The notes: a model not told the origin generated them from the sequence alone. A stretch of DNA of 64,000 nucleotides from Iris pallida (GCA_029216955.1 JANAVB010012153.1:1-64000); one strand, 5' to 3'. Positions 1-11,433 are shown, numbered from the stretch's first letter. Numbers and translations: made by a program.

Positions 1-365
1 AATGACTATAACTTTACTATCTAACTAGCTCTAGGCTTGTCTACAAGTACACAACTCCCCTCCTGCTAAGTGAATCCACGGCTAACCTGAAAATATGGTT
101 TCCAGTCAGGAATGGAACGAGCACAATTCACTGAATGCAATTTCAAATAAAAGAAAATGACTAAGACAAAGATTAGCATCAATCATGAGTTTTGAAAATA
201 ACAGTAAAGCCGTAAGAAAAATCAATAGTAATAAATAGACCAATATACTTTCCACCGTTAGAAGTACCCTTTGATATGTGATCAGTCTGGGCCACTATAC
301 CGCACGGTCCAAGTCTACTTGCATGAAAATATAAGCATGGTCTATAATGTCTCTTGCAGGAATAC

Positions 366-545
366 ACGGCTACACTACTTGCAGAAAATAAACACGGGCT
401 ACACTACTTGCAAAAAATAAATACGGGCTACACTACTTGCAAAAAATAACAACGGTCTACATGTCTACTTGCAGAAAATAAACATCTACAAGGTCTACTG
501 CATAAAAAAAACACTCTACAAGGTCTACTGCATAAAAACGGTCTA
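366..545. repeat. Degenerate tandem repeat, about 29-bp unit
   Basis: About six imperfect copies of a unit containing CTACACTACTTGCAAAAAAT or CTACTTGCAGAAAATAAACA follow one another. Later copies shorten to an AAGGTCTACTGCATAAAA form. It lies in the diverged left part of the inverted LTR. Confidence 0.75.
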
Positions 546-2146
546 CGGTCGGATCACACATCCTTGGTACTTCTCATTCCCGACTCACAATTTTTATAAT
601 AGAAAATAATCACATAATCAATGGCCAATCAATAAAATATAGTGAAAATCAATATTGAATGCAGACAATAAACTGTACTCGCATGTGGTCCCTCTGGTGA
701 AACCGACAGTTGAACTACTCAAAGTGCCACAATAGACAAAACCCATACAACAGTCCCCGGATGCTGAAATAGACAATACCAATGATCTCAGAATAGTTAA
801 TTTAGCTAGGATTGCCTGTCCTTAAGTCCAATTTTGGACACAGGGGCAAAACGGTAATTCGAGCAAAAACGATGTCCGCCGTTGGACCCCTTGTACCGAA
901 AGCGTGCCAGAGTCAACGGTCTCTAAAGTCGTCAAACTACATGTCTACGGATCCAGTTTTTCGATATAACCCAACCGTATGTCCTAAGTCGGATTTCGGC
1001 AGGCCGTGCACAAAATCGCCCGTTGAGTGGGACCGTGGAGCCTGTAAAACGGCGTCCGATTCAACTGTCTCAGAATTGGACCAAACTTGGCATACAAGAC
1101 CAGAAAAATGATACGGTCCTGTTGGCGTAAGTTTTGTCTCGATCTGACGAGCATGCACAAAGTAATTGGAGTTTGTGCAAAGTGGTCGATACGGTGAATT
1201 TCGACAGATACGCATCAAATTCGTCGCGCACACGCAACCAATTTGAATTCCGTCAAAGCCCACACGACCACGAAATCGATACGCAGCTTTTGATGCTTTC
1301 GGTTCGTGACCACGTTGCCCGGATTGGCGGGACGCACGTCGTATCGAGAGATTTTTAATTTTTCGAAAACTGTTTTCATAGGTTTTTCCTCGATTTTCAC
1401 ATGGGGTTTTCGTACTACACAATGAACGAGAATTAAATCTAAAAGTTGGGTTTTAATCCTGCTTATATTGCCTTTAAACCTATTTAGGTGGTTTTCTAAA
1501 TTACTAGACGGAGCAGATATTATTTGCCTTCCTAAACAGCGTCTGGACAGTTGTAACTCTGTCCTTTTCGACCAGTTTTTCTCCATCTTCGCATCGAATT
1601 TTCGAGCGATCAGAGGTTACGAACTAAAAACTAATCATAGGTACCTCGAGACATATATATTGTGCTCGTACCTGAAGTGGTAGATCGTTAAACGATCGAC
1701 CAAGCGTTGTGAAAACTCGCCACAAAGTTGTCTTCGCTGGACTGCTGTTGACGCGGACCGCTGTGGTGCTGCCTCGCATGTACGGCCTCCGGCGTCTCCC
1801 CCGACGCTGCTGCGGCGACGCGCAGTGGCTGGGGGTGCGCCAGGGAGTGGTGGTCGGCGTCGCGTAGGATTGGTGGTTAGGGTTTTCGGTTTTCCTCGAA
1901 TTTTTCTCCCCTCTCTCTCTCGTTCATTTATACTTCGCGAAAACGGGTGAATTTTCGTTCGGCGCAGTACTGTGGGGAAATAAGCCATGGGCTTCTCGAT
2001 TTGGGCTCAGGCTTTTGCCAGGGAAAGTCGGGCTGCTGGTTACTCGGCTGGGCTGAACAGTAGGGATTTGAGCCTGTGGATTTTTTTTTGTGTGTTTTTA
2101 ATTCCTTTCTTTCTTAGCAATTAATATATAGATATGTATATATATT

Positions 2147-2150
<4 letters not shown>

Positions 2151-2216
<66 letters not shown>
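2151..2216. repeat. (TA)n microsatellite
   Basis: An uninterrupted TA run of about 66 bp lies inside the inverted LTR. Long TA runs also occur in the U3 of the other two LTRs of this family (15621 and 32330). The open frames read through it are artefacts. Confidence 0.95.
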
Positions 2217-2225
<9 letters not shown>

Positions 2226-3205
2226 CATACATGTAAACCTAGTTCTAAACATATATACGTATATATTTATATATATTAAATATACAATTATATACATACA
2301 TGTGTACCATATCTGTAATATACGATACAATAAATATATACAATGATTTATACAATATCTTATTATGATATTATATGTATTTATATATACACAACTCACA
2401 TATATATCTATATATATACAAATGGTTTGATACTCCCAATTTTTCTATGAAAACATAATATTAAAACTGCCTATTATAGGGTATTTTACCAATGTGTACA
2501 CCGATAAAATATATATTTATTATCCAAAAATAGAGACAACCAATAATAAGTATATGTATACCCATCATTTGTCTTAACAATAATACTAGAAATGTAGGAG
2601 AACAAAATACCGTAATTTAATGCTAAAAGTACTTGAATTGCAGGTATAGCCTAGACATCGTCAACTGCATAAGGGTAACTAAGTAGGGTGTTCATCCTAT
2701 TTCTAAAATAGAATATAAATTCAATAACCATAAATATATTATATATATAAATCCTTTACATATGGAATGCTTATTTGGACAATCAAAATTAATAAGTGCA
2801 ATATGTACGTCTACATGGACGTCTTCGGACTCACTATAAGCCTACACGGGCTTGGGCTCAGTCCGGACTAGTTTGGTATAACCGAATTTCCCAAAAGTCC
2901 AAGTATTAATAAATAACAAATTAAACTATTTTATAGGGATTAACTCGCAACTGGGCCTGGTTTTCTTAGTTAGAACATCACTATGGTTCGACCTTCCCTA
3001 CCAGGGCTAATACATTAGTCAAAGCACGCAATTGCACTATCCATGCCATAATTTCTAGTCATCTCGTACTTCAAAATTACACCATGGATAAAATCACCTA
3101 CCGTAATAATTAACTAAATAATTATTTATAAATCCTAAAAATCACCATTTTATTTAAATAAATAAATAAAAATATATTATCAGAATTCTAGGAAGAGGGG
3201 CTACA

Positions 3206-3799
3206 ATAACTATAATTTCGGATGAGACCGAGATTGTACTTTCCCCTTCCATTGCTCAGGAGGTGTTAGCAGACTCACCGAAGAGTTTTCCTCCATCTCC
3301 TATCCTTCAGGAGAGGGCTGCAGTTCAGCCGGAGGCTGAGGGCCTCCCTTTGCCTCCTGGAGTGGTATCCTATGCCATTCCTGATAGGGCTCAGATTTAC
3401 AGACTTCTTTAAGATGTGTGGGAGGTACAGAGACTTCAAGCTGAGCTTATGAGAGAGCAGAGTCTCAGTATCCAACTGTTGTGGGACTTTATGCATTTAA
3501 GAGGAGAGCCTAGTCTCAAGAGAGCGAGGAGCAGTATATACCCAGAGCCTCTAGAGTACCTCGGCTTCCAGCCTAGACCAGCCTATCCAGTTCAAATTCC
3601 TGTCCAACAGAGGCCAGTTGAGCGAGTGCCTACCTGTGCCTTCTGTAAGAAGCCTGGGCACGTATGGAAGGACTGTAGGAAGAGACTAGGATTGTACCTA
3701 TTTTGTGGGTCAGCTGCACACAAGATACGAGACCGTCCTACTACACCTGCCCCTAGTCGAGGCCTACCTCTAGGAGAGAGTTCCAGCTACCAGACCTAG
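3206..3799 (+). pseudogene. Ty3/gypsy (chromovirus-like) gag, C-terminal remnant
   Basis: This is the C-terminal part of a retrotransposon Gag, which packages element RNA in virus-like particles. A frame runs from about 3208 to 3799 with one in-frame stop near 3410. The first half is proline- and glutamate-rich. The end carries a CX2CX4HX4C zinc knuckle (CAFCKKPGHVWKDC, about 3637-3678), followed by a second knuckle that has lost its first Cys and its final Cys. The same two-knuckle arrangement is found in the Gag at 6475-6580. Left of 3206 it is cut by the inverted LTR. It is followed by a 3' UTR and LTR rather than by pol, so the parent may have been gag-only or internally deleted. Confidence 0.7.
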
Positions 3800-4041
3800 T
3801 AGAGGTGAGTTCTTGACCTATACCTTATCATGTCTTGATGATTACTGTACCCTACCATATTATTTGTATGTTTTGATACCTTATGACTACTTTTGATCTA
3901 GTATGACTATAATGGCTAGATGATGAGACCTCAGACTGATTTAGATAAGTTTTCTTAAGACTATGATTGTTGAGGGTTTGACCTAGAAGGAGTACGACCA
4001 CTTTAATTTCGAGGATGAAATTATTTTAAGGAGGGTAGATT
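3800..4041 (+). other. 3' untranslated region and polypurine tract of the same element
   Basis: The segment ends in TTTCGAGGATGAAATTATTT followed by AAGGAGGGTAGAT, a polypurine tract directly before an LTR start at 4042. Order and wording match the end of the LARD internal region at 24690-24728 and the chromovirus 3' end at 32058-32092. This is typical of Tekay/Del chromoviruses. No coding frame is seen. Confidence 0.65.
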
Positions 4042-6130
4042 TGTAACCATCACTTTTCTAAAATAAGGATATTTTGGTAATTATGTGATTTTTTTGGATT
4101 AATTTATAATATTTTAACTGGTGTTGTGTTAGTAGTCGGTTTAACCTTAGCTAACCATGATTAGAGACTAACCATAACATTAACCTAATTACCTGTCACA
4201 CTCATTTTTCTAATTAGGGATATTTTAGTCATTGTGCATTATTTTGAATTTATTTAAATTATTAATTAAATTAATTGTTATGTAGTTTGGATTTGTGTTT
4301 TGGTAGGACCAAGATGGTATAACCTTAGTCAACCTTGATTAGAAGCCTAATAATGTAATTAGAATTATTATTGGCTTTTTAGATTTAATTTAGAATTAAT
4401 ACCTATTTTTCTAGAATTATTTAATGATTTTTAAGTCATTTTTAATAAGCCTTTAAAGCTTTTTGGCGTTGGGCCTTTGTAGCAACTTAGAAGTGCTTGG
4501 CCTATGACTTAACCCTAACCCTAATACCCCCCTAGCATGGCCGGCCAAGCACAGCTGTCACCCTCATTTCCCGTATTTTGTATTTATACTCGTAGTTGGA
4601 TTTTGGCATGTATTTTTTTATTTTTCTCGACTTGCAGAATTTTAGGTTTTCTCGTATTTTGGGTTTCGGCTCGGCTCGATTTTAGTTGGGTTGGTTTAAT
4701 TTTTAAACCCAATGGAACACTTTAACCTATACTCCACCCTCATTCCACCACAACCACCCTCATTAAAATCCCCACCAACCATTCTCTCTCCTCATTACTT
4801 CCCTCATTAAATTCCTAACTCCTTCTTCTTCCTTCTTTCACACAACACCCCACCCATAGGCAAGTGCATCTTGCCACCACATGAAGACCAAATTTTATTT
4901 GCCTAATAGCTTAATTAGATAATTTGGAACAACATTAGAACTTGACATTTTTGGATTTGGAGCTTGGATTCTCCTAGATCTAAGTTTTTACCATTTTTGG
5001 AATTTCTTGGGTTTGATCTACCAAACTTGGATTTTTGCTTATTTTGATGCTTCTATGCTGTAGAGAATCAAATTTTACACAAGTTAGACTCTTGAAATTC
5101 CGAATTTCGAGTTTTATGGACCAAGTTGTGAAGTTTCAAAGTTTTGAGGCCATTGGTGTTCTTCCTCTCAGCTTGAGGAAGAAGAAGACCCCCTCCCAGT
5201 CGCGCTGTTTAGCGTCGGGCTGCTTTCCTCCGCGCCGTGCTCTTTAGCGCTGGCCTGCGTGCCCCCGCGCGCCTCGCTGGCCTGTGCGCCCCGCGCGCCT
5301 CGCTGGCCTGCGCGCCCCGCGGGCCTCGCTAGCCTGTGCGCCCCCGTACGCCTCGCTGGCCTGTACGCCCCGCGCGCCTCGCTGGCCTGCGCGCCCCTGC
5401 GCACCTCGCTGGCCTGCGCGCCTCGCTGGCCTGCACATGCCCTGCGTGCCTTGCTGACCGCGCATGCCGTACGCGCCTTGCTGCCTTACGCTCCTGCGCG
5501 CCTGGCTGCCTTGCCCCCGCATGCCCCGCACGCAGTTGATCCTGTTGACCCCGCTCGTGCCCCTTGGCGCGCTGCAACCGTTCCCGAGCGCGTCTCTTGG
5601 CGCCGCTTGCCCGAGACCCTTGCTGGCACACCCCGTGCCATGGCTTCCCTTTCTGACCCTTGGTGTTCCCCTTGGTCCTCGGTTTCTCTTTTGCTAATTT
5701 TGTTTTCTGAGATCTTGATGTCCACAGCACGACTTGACTTAACCCGACACGTCTTGACACGATTTTCTGTGTTTTTAGTTTATGGCTAGCATTCTCTGAT
5801 CTTAGCAGTAACTCGATGTGGTACATTTGTAACTTGTGACTTTTAACTTGTAACCTGTAACCTGTAATTAATCCCCTGTAACATGATATCTTGATAGTGG
5901 CCGCCGTGGCGCACTCTTGACTTGACTTGACTTAACTTGATAACTGGTCGTACCTTGACTTGCCCTGACACCGTGGGTGTTCCTTTCTGGTTGTTTTGTG
6001 CAATCCACTTGTCTTGTCTTGTATCATGTCTAGGATGCGACTCCCTGGGTACCACGAACATGGACTCGCTAAATCGGATTAGGCTAATGGTTAGATCCAT
6101 CTAGAACATAGAGAATTTCCAGTCACAGGC
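4042..6130 (+). mobile_element. Putative 3' LTR of a LARD/chromovirus-like element (right end unresolved)
   Basis: It begins with TGTAACCATCACTTTTCTAA just after a polypurine tract and is alignable by eye with the LARD LTR start at 19221/24729. Like that LTR it has a telo-box (AACCCTAACCCTAA near 4510) in the first 500 bp and a GC-rich zone further in (5200-5660). I could not find a CA terminus or target-site duplication on the right. The limit is set where recognisable Gag of the next element begins, so an unrelated spacer may be included. Confidence 0.5.
5250..5530. repeat. GC-rich short tandem repeat
   Basis: About fourteen degenerate copies of a GCGCCTCGCTGGCCTG-like word are spaced 16-24 bp apart. 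Frames on both strands stay open only because of the repeat (Ala/Pro/Arg-rich low complexity), so I do not call a gene. Confidence 0.8.
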
Positions 6131-6951
6131 GATCTCGTTATCTGGGCGCTTTAAATGGACTTGTAGCCTGCCGTTGCCTGAGTAGATTTCGTATGGGATT
6201 GATTCCGACAAAGTTAGGGAAGAAGAGGAGATTCCATCAGGGGCTTGTACTAGAGCTCAAGTCTTATACGACTACACAGTCTCGTGTCTCCCATTCAGCT
6301 GTCTTGGAAGAAGCTCGTGCTCAGGAGATTCTTCGCAAGAAGGAGCAGCAGGCATCGAGACGCCATACACCAGTAGTTGTACCGGCTAGAGCTACTCAGG
6401 GTGGACCTATCAGGAGGCCTACATGACAGTTCTAGCAGAGGCCCACTCCTTATCAAAAGCCACCTGCAACTATTGTGGGAAGTAGGGACACCTCATGAAG
6501 GACTGTCGAACTCGACTTGGAGTGTCCTTGAAATGCGGGTCAGGGCAACACAAGGTGAAGGATTGTCCGGGACAGCGATCCTTAGTTTATGCCCAGTAGA
6601 ACTCGAGACTGAAAGCCCCAGCACTTCTAGCACCTCGGCCAGCAGCAGGAGCACATTTCCCACCATTACCACCCCAGTCAGCATAGTTCGAGAGGGCCAG
6701 AGCTCAGGGCCCTGGAGAGAATTATGGGCAGGTATTCTCTCTAGAAGTTGACGATACAGAGATAGAGACGGAGGCAGAGGTCATAACAGGTATAGTTTTA
6801 GTTGCTTCATATCTTGCCATTACTTTGTTTGACACAAGAGCCATTCATTTATTCATAGCCACTAGATACAGCATTCCCATCACACCCTTATCTAATAATA
6901 TTAGAATCCTCACTGGAGGAGGAGTTGTACCTGTTAGTGGTGTTTGTAGAC
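6130..6951 (+). pseudogene. Chromovirus gag C-terminus and start of protease (outer element, part 1)
   Basis: A retrotransposon Gag segment with the RF..GL pattern (about 6150-6260) is followed by a charged linker and two zinc knuckles at about 6468-6580. The first is CNYCGK-stop-GHLMKDC, with a stop inside the knuckle, and the second is CGSGQHKVKDC. The protease frame (6780-6951) follows. Its active-site loop reads LFDTRAIH where an active enzyme has DTGA or DSGA, so the catalytic Gly is changed to Arg. Several stops and frame changes mark it as dead. At 6951 the frame is cut by element A and resumes at 14764 without loss of a codon once A and one TAGAC copy are removed. Confidence 0.8.
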
Positions 6952-7082
6952 TATAGAAGCATAAAAAATATTACTTTTAGTCCCACATCGGAGAGGAGAA
7001 GAAGAAAGGGCTCACTCTATTCTATAAATAGAGCCCCCTTTCCTCCTTTGAAAAGGGCACCAACTTCTCTTCCCTCCTTCCA

Positions 7083-7448
7083 ACGTGGACTCTTCCTACT
7101 ACGCACCTTCGGGTGCTAAGTCGAAGAAGTCTATGGCAGCGCGGGCTCGTCGAGCTCAGTCAGCTGTCCCAACCTCTGACCATCAGAGCGTCCTGCTAAG
7201 TGATGGAAAGTTGTATAGAACCGCCCGTGTCCAGCCCCCGATGACAAACGGACAGGGTGGTTCTTAAGAGTCTCCTAACAAAGATCGAGGGCAAGCGCTT
7301 TTACTAGCCCCGCATCGGGAAGCAAACATGATACCTACGCACTCGTGTGCTCGGGATACTCGGGCCCATAAAATGAGTACAAAGGTTGACCGAGATGTCC
7401 TTGACTTGCGAGATGTGATCCTTCACAAGCGCAAGGAAAGAAGGGGAT
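7083..7448 (+). pseudogene. Gag segment embedded in the LTR of element A
   Basis: From ACTCTTCCTACTACGCACC to CTTCACAAGCGCAAGGAAAG this LTR segment repeats the internal gag region 9437-9810. The encoded peptide starts DSSYYAPSGAKSKKS (the internal copy reads DSSYYAPSGARAKKS) and, after a stop conserved at the same place (GQGGS-stop), continues ANMIPTHSCARDTRAHKMS. The 3' LTR carries the same block at 13170-13530. Because both LTRs have it, it was part of the LTR before this insertion. It may be a capture of gag by the LTR, or the internal copy may derive from the LTR. Confidence 0.85.
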
Positions 7449-7477
7449 TCTCTATGCCGCTTGAAATCAACATGAAG

Positions 7478-7715
7478 CTTCATGCGGCTCAAAACTCAGG
7501 AAGCTTCATGCGGCTCAAAACCAAGGAAGCTTCATGTGGCTCAAAACCCAGGAAGCTTCATGCGGCTCAAAACCAAGGAGGCTTCATGCAGCTCACAAAA
7601 CCCAGGAAGCTTCATGCGGCTCAAAACCAAGGGGGCCTCATGCGGCTCACAAAACATAGGGGGCCTCATACGGCACAAAATACAGGAAGCTTCATGCGGC
7701 TCAGAAAGCTCCCTG
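7478..7715. repeat. Tandem array 1 of CATGCGGCTC words, 5' LTR of A
   Basis: Roughly eight to nine units of AAGCTTCATGCGGCTCAAAA type, with AAACCCAGG or AACCAAGG links, about 24-30 bp apart. The counterpart in the 3' LTR is 13556-13770. Confidence 0.9.
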
Positions 7716-7911
7716 CGGCCTTATGCGTTCAAAAAAAACTCTGCCTATACAGCTGGCCATACAGCTGGCTATTATTACTCTGGCATAAAGGCGACAGCTC
7801 TGACAGAAATGATGGCTCTGACATAAAGAAGAGACACGACATGCTCATAAAAAGACGAGAAAATCTTTATGATAGCTGGCACACTTCACAAATTCCAAGA
7901 AAGTCCATTAT

Positions 7912-8175
7912 GCGGATCGCCTGAGTGACCCTCATACGGTTCGATTGTGAGGCCACACTTATGCGGCTCTAATGTGAGGCCACCCTCATGCGGCTCGGTT
8001 GTGAGGCCACCCTCATGCGGCTCGGATGTGAGGCCACCCTCATGCGGCTCGGTTGTGAGGCCACCCTTATGCGGCTCGGTTGTGAGGCCACCCTCATGCG
8101 GCTCGGATGTGAGGCCACCCTTATGCAGCTCAATCATAGGGGCAGCCCTTCATGCGGCTCAGACAGGGGGACGGT
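7912..8175. repeat. Tandem array 2 of CATGCGGCTC words, 5' LTR of A
   Basis: About nine to ten copies of a 27-bp unit containing GAGGCCACCCTCATGCGGCT. The counterpart in the 3' LTR is 13965-14200. Units abut without unique spacers, so this is not a CRISPR array. Confidence 0.92.
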
Positions 8176-8718
8176 CCTTCATGCAGCTCGCAACCTGGTG
8201 ACAGTTGGGACACGTGGCAGAAGTTGACTAAGTCTTAACAATTCAGATTTATTACCACCAACAGATCATAGTAGTTCAGATTTATTTCAACCTACGTAAC
8301 TGTCCAGATTTATTGCAACAAACAGATCAAGATTAGTCTCAACCAATCCCCAGATGCCCACTTCTCAAGGCGCAGTTACAAGGATGCGGCCACGTGGCTG
8401 TACACCCCCCCACTCATCATAAATTCCTATAAATAGCATGGAATTATTCCTTTGCAGACACACAAAGACATATAGAGAGCATTTCTTCGCTGGAGCCGAG
8501 GTTGCGTTCGATCGTCCAAGGAGTAAGGCAGAGTTGATAGCACTTTTCCGAGCCTCTATCGTCATCCCCCAGAATCCAAATTAAACAATTGTACTTAGAT
8601 TGCTTTTCCTAGGTTTTGTTCCTAGGCTCTCTTTGTACGAGCGAGTTTGTAATTGTGAATCAAAGTTCAGTCCTCCCATAAAACTGTTCTGTTCTTAGAT
8701 AATCAATAGCAAACACGA

Positions 8719-8736
8719 TGGCGACTCTGCTGGGGA
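8719..8736 (+). promoter_or_regulatory. Primer-binding site of element A (Arg-tRNA type)
   Basis: TGGCGACTCTGCTGGGGA follows 3 bases after the LTR end. This word is the tRNA-Arg-type PBS described for Ogre/Tat elements. It overlaps the ATG at 8718, so the first Gag codons (MATLLG) are written by the PBS. Confidence 0.8.
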
Positions 8737-9114
8737 CTAACTTTTCTACTGCTGAAAAGTTGGTAACGTAATCGGACGCAGCCAAGCTTGGCTCCACGCA
8801 ACATATGCTGGTTGTCCGCTTCGACCAGCAAGCGTTTGAAGAGATGCTCTCCGACGGGAGCGCTAGCCAGGTCCAGAAGCGAGCTGGCACAAAGAAGGCC
8901 CGCAGGGAGTGGAGGCCCAAAACTGCCGCTCCTCTCCAACCACTGGAAGAAGTGTTCTCTGCTGTCCAAGACGGTGGAGAAGACTCACATACGGCCCCAC
9001 TTCAGGCCGCAGAGGACTCTGCTGTCCCCAACTCTGGCAGCGGAAAACATTACGATGCTGGACTTGCGGGGGCAAATGAGAACTCTGGGCGGTCCAAGAA
9101 GAAGCCGCATAAGG

Positions 9115-9345
9115 GCGCCAGCCGCATGAAGGCTCATGCGGCCACCAATCTCAGCCGCATGGAGAAGACTCATGCGGCTACCAAACCCAGCCACATGGAG
9201 AATGCTCATGCGGCCACTAGCTCCAGCCGTATACAGAAAATTCATACGACCGCCAATCTCAGCCGCATGCAGCATTCTTATACGGCCGCCAAGCCCAGCC
9301 GCAGGGAGATGGCTTATGCGGCATCCAACCGCAGACCATCCATCC
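9115..9345 (+). repeat. Coding tandem repeat in Gag of element A
   Basis: Seven imperfect 33-bp units encode a pattern like AHAATNLSRMEKT. Each unit carries ATGCGGC and often its inverse GCCGCAT, the same word that builds the two LTR arrays. Gag of element D has an analogous but different repeat at the same position. Confidence 0.88.
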
Positions 9346-11433
9346 CATACAGCTCGGGTTCAGTCTTCGACCGCCTCTCATACAGTCATGACCTCAGAAG
9401 CTCCTATGAGGATGTGCTAGACTCTGTGCGGCACAACTTGGACTCTTCCTACTACGCGCCTTCGGGTGCTAGAGCGAAGAAGTCTAGGACAGTGCGGGCT
9501 CGTCAAGCTCAGTCAGCTGTCCTAACTTCTGACCATCAGGGAGTCCCGCTAACCGTTATGCGGGCCCCTGATGGAAAGTTGTACAAAACTACCCGTGTCC
9601 AGCCCCCGACGGCCAACGGACAGGGTGGTTCTTAAGAATCTCTCAACAATGATCAGGAACAAGTAATTTTACTAGCCCTACGTCAGGGAGCAAACATGAT
9701 ACCAACACACTCGTGTGCTCGGGACTCCCGAGCCCACAAAATGAGTGTAAATGTTGCTCGAGAAGCACTTGACTTGCGTGATGTGATCCTTCACAAGCGC
9801 AAGGAAAGAAAAAAAGCTTGGTGTGCAGAGAGTCCTTCCATGGACATCACTGCACCTAAGTCATTATCAACTGTCGCTACAACAAAACAGCTGTACAAGA
9901 GGGCCGACAGTCCGTCTTCCAACGACTGCAGCGGCCAGGACCGGTGCTAAAAGAAAGCCCGGAAGACGAGACGCTTCCTTTCGCCACCTGCAATTCTACC
10001 CGAAAGGTCCCTACCAGTAAGGGAGGGAAGAAAGTAAACGTTTCCAGCCCGACGATCTCCACTAGCGCGGCTAAGAAACTCTCCTCTAAGCGGTTGTCCA
10101 CAACCACCACAGGAGGAGTTTATCAAGGCACTCGCTCGAAGACGAAATCTTCAACACTTAGAGGTTCGTCATCCACATCCCTGGGGGTAGCGGAAGCTGG
10201 GGGTAGCACTCCCCGGAACATCCACGACAATCCGGTGTTCCAAGAAGATGAACCAGAGGGGACAGTTCCCCTCACAGATGCAACAGAACCAGATGCCCCT
10301 GGAAACGTCCATGGGTGCCAAGACGAAGCAACGTCCTATGCAGGGGGTAGCACTTCCTCCGAGTCTGAACCGGAGAAGAACATTCCTACATACCTAGGCG
10401 ACTTCTCCATTCGGGGGTATGATTCGGAGAGCACATCCACTACAGTTCCTTCCACTGTTCCTCGTGTGAGAATAGTATTTATGACTGAGAATGACCAAGA
10501 CGGTCCAAGCGACCGACAGTGCCTCGACACTCTTGAGGCCATACTTCATACCTTGGTCAAGTCAGTAGATGAGATCAAGGCAGTCCTGCCGACTCTCCAA
10601 GGAAGGATGCGTGGCCAAACAAGCTTGGGTACTGCCGTCAATGCAGACTCAAACACAACTGCACCAACCTCTGGTGACAATCCATCCGGGATGTCGGCTC
10701 CCACTGCTGCAGACGAGGCTTGGAAGGCAAGAAGAGAGGTTAAGGAGCTTCGGGCAATGTTTCACGCCCGAGAAACCTCTCAGGACCTCAGGATACGACA
10801 GCCGTATCCCGCTGCATGGAGAGATGTCCCCTTCCCTCCACGGTACAAGCCATTCAACATTAATCCATATGACGGAAAGACATCTGCAAGTCGATATATG
10901 ACCTACTTTGAGGTCACAATAGATCATCTGCCGTATGACGATGCCATCCTTACACGATTGTTCGTCGGGGCACTAGAGAGAGTCGTATTTGACTGGTACT
11001 GCAACTTGCAGACAACTGCATCTATTTCTTTGCCGGCTTCACATATATGTTCTTAGAAAGGGTCTATGAGGTGGGACAAGATGTGACAATGTCAAACTTC
11101 ATAGACGTTGTCCAAGGAGAAAAAGAGCTGATGAGGAATTACATCGAGCGGTTTCGTCAAACCGCGATGAAATTGCCCTCTGGAAACCCGAACTCCTCGT
11201 TAATTGAGATTTAACAAAAGAGGCTGCTCCCCACAATCAGCCACTGGATGGGCGAAGATCAATTTAAAGACTGGAAGGCCTTCATCATCAACGCCACTAG
11301 CGCAGAAGCAAAATTAAAGAAGGCTCGCCAACTGGGGATGCATATCTCGGATGGAGAGGATAAGGGCAAACACCCTAATACCAACAACAACAACAACAAC
11401 AACGGCATGTTCCTCAAGAAAAATTATGACTAA

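Larger units (their letters stand above)
1..3205 (-). mobile_element. Inverted chromovirus-family LTR (left end not seen)
   Basis: Read on the minus strand, this stretch starts at 3205 with TGTAGCCCCTC, which resembles the LTR starts at 15226 (TGTAGACCCCC) and 32093 (TGTAATCCCCC). The segment 820-1420 is the reverse complement of sequence closely matching 16060-16700 and 33020-33800 inside those two LTRs (words such as CAGAATTGGACCAAACTTGG). It therefore belongs to the same LTR family in opposite orientation. Homology is clear from about 820 to 3205; left of 820 the sequence has diverged and holds a short tandem repeat. No LTR terminus is visible before base 1. The minus-strand LTR contains an AAACCCTAAT-type telo-box near 1875. 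The open frames here are short and unrelated to known proteins. Confidence 0.72.
6952..8715 (+). mobile_element. 5' LTR of element A
   Basis: This 1764-bp LTR ends ATAATCAATAGCAAACA before the PBS. It has TATAAATAG at 7023 and again at 8428. The second lies about 290 bp before the LTR end, the usual place for a U3/R promoter; the first lies 60 bp upstream of an embedded gag-like segment (7083-7448). It holds two tandem arrays built on CATGCGGCTC. Confidence 0.88.
8718..11433 (+). pseudogene. Gag of element A (Tat lineage), decayed
   Basis: A structural Gag protein with no pol behind it. Start chosen: ATG 8718, overlapping the PBS, because the translated start (MATLLG..., QHMLVVRFDQQAFEEM) aligns with the start of element D Gag. 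One frame covers 8718-9950 with stops at 8769 and 9633. It then shifts to the frame of 9944-11056 and shifts again near 11030 to about 11434. Order: N-terminal domain; His/Ala-rich repeats (9115-9345); the block shared with the LTRs (9437-9810); a Ser/Thr-rich linker with GGVYQGTRSK (compare DGVYRGTRAR in D); and the retrotransposon gag domain (PPRYKPFNINPYDGK, LTRLFVGALERVVFDWY, MFLERVYEV, YIERFRQTAMKLPSG; about 10840-11200). It ends in an Asn run from an AAC microsatellite (11386-11402). No zinc knuckle follows. Confidence 0.82.

Noticed and set aside
812..1586. Overlapping frames of 74-161 codons near 0.8-1.6 kb
   Set aside because: They fall in the inverted chromovirus LTR; matching LTR segments at 16-17 kb and 33 kb do not keep these frames.
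5168..5826. Long frames on both strands in the GC-rich zone
   Set aside because: They exist only because of a short GC-rich tandem repeat; products are low-complexity and no start context or homology is seen.
3206..6951. A single continuous element joining the gag at 3.2 kb with that at 6.2 kb
   Set aside because: Both code for the same C-terminal Gag part with zinc knuckles, and a PPT plus LTR start lies between them, so they are two elements.
7478..8175. CRISPR-like regular repeats
   Set aside because: Units abut with no unique spacers, the context is a plant LTR, and both LTRs carry the arrays.
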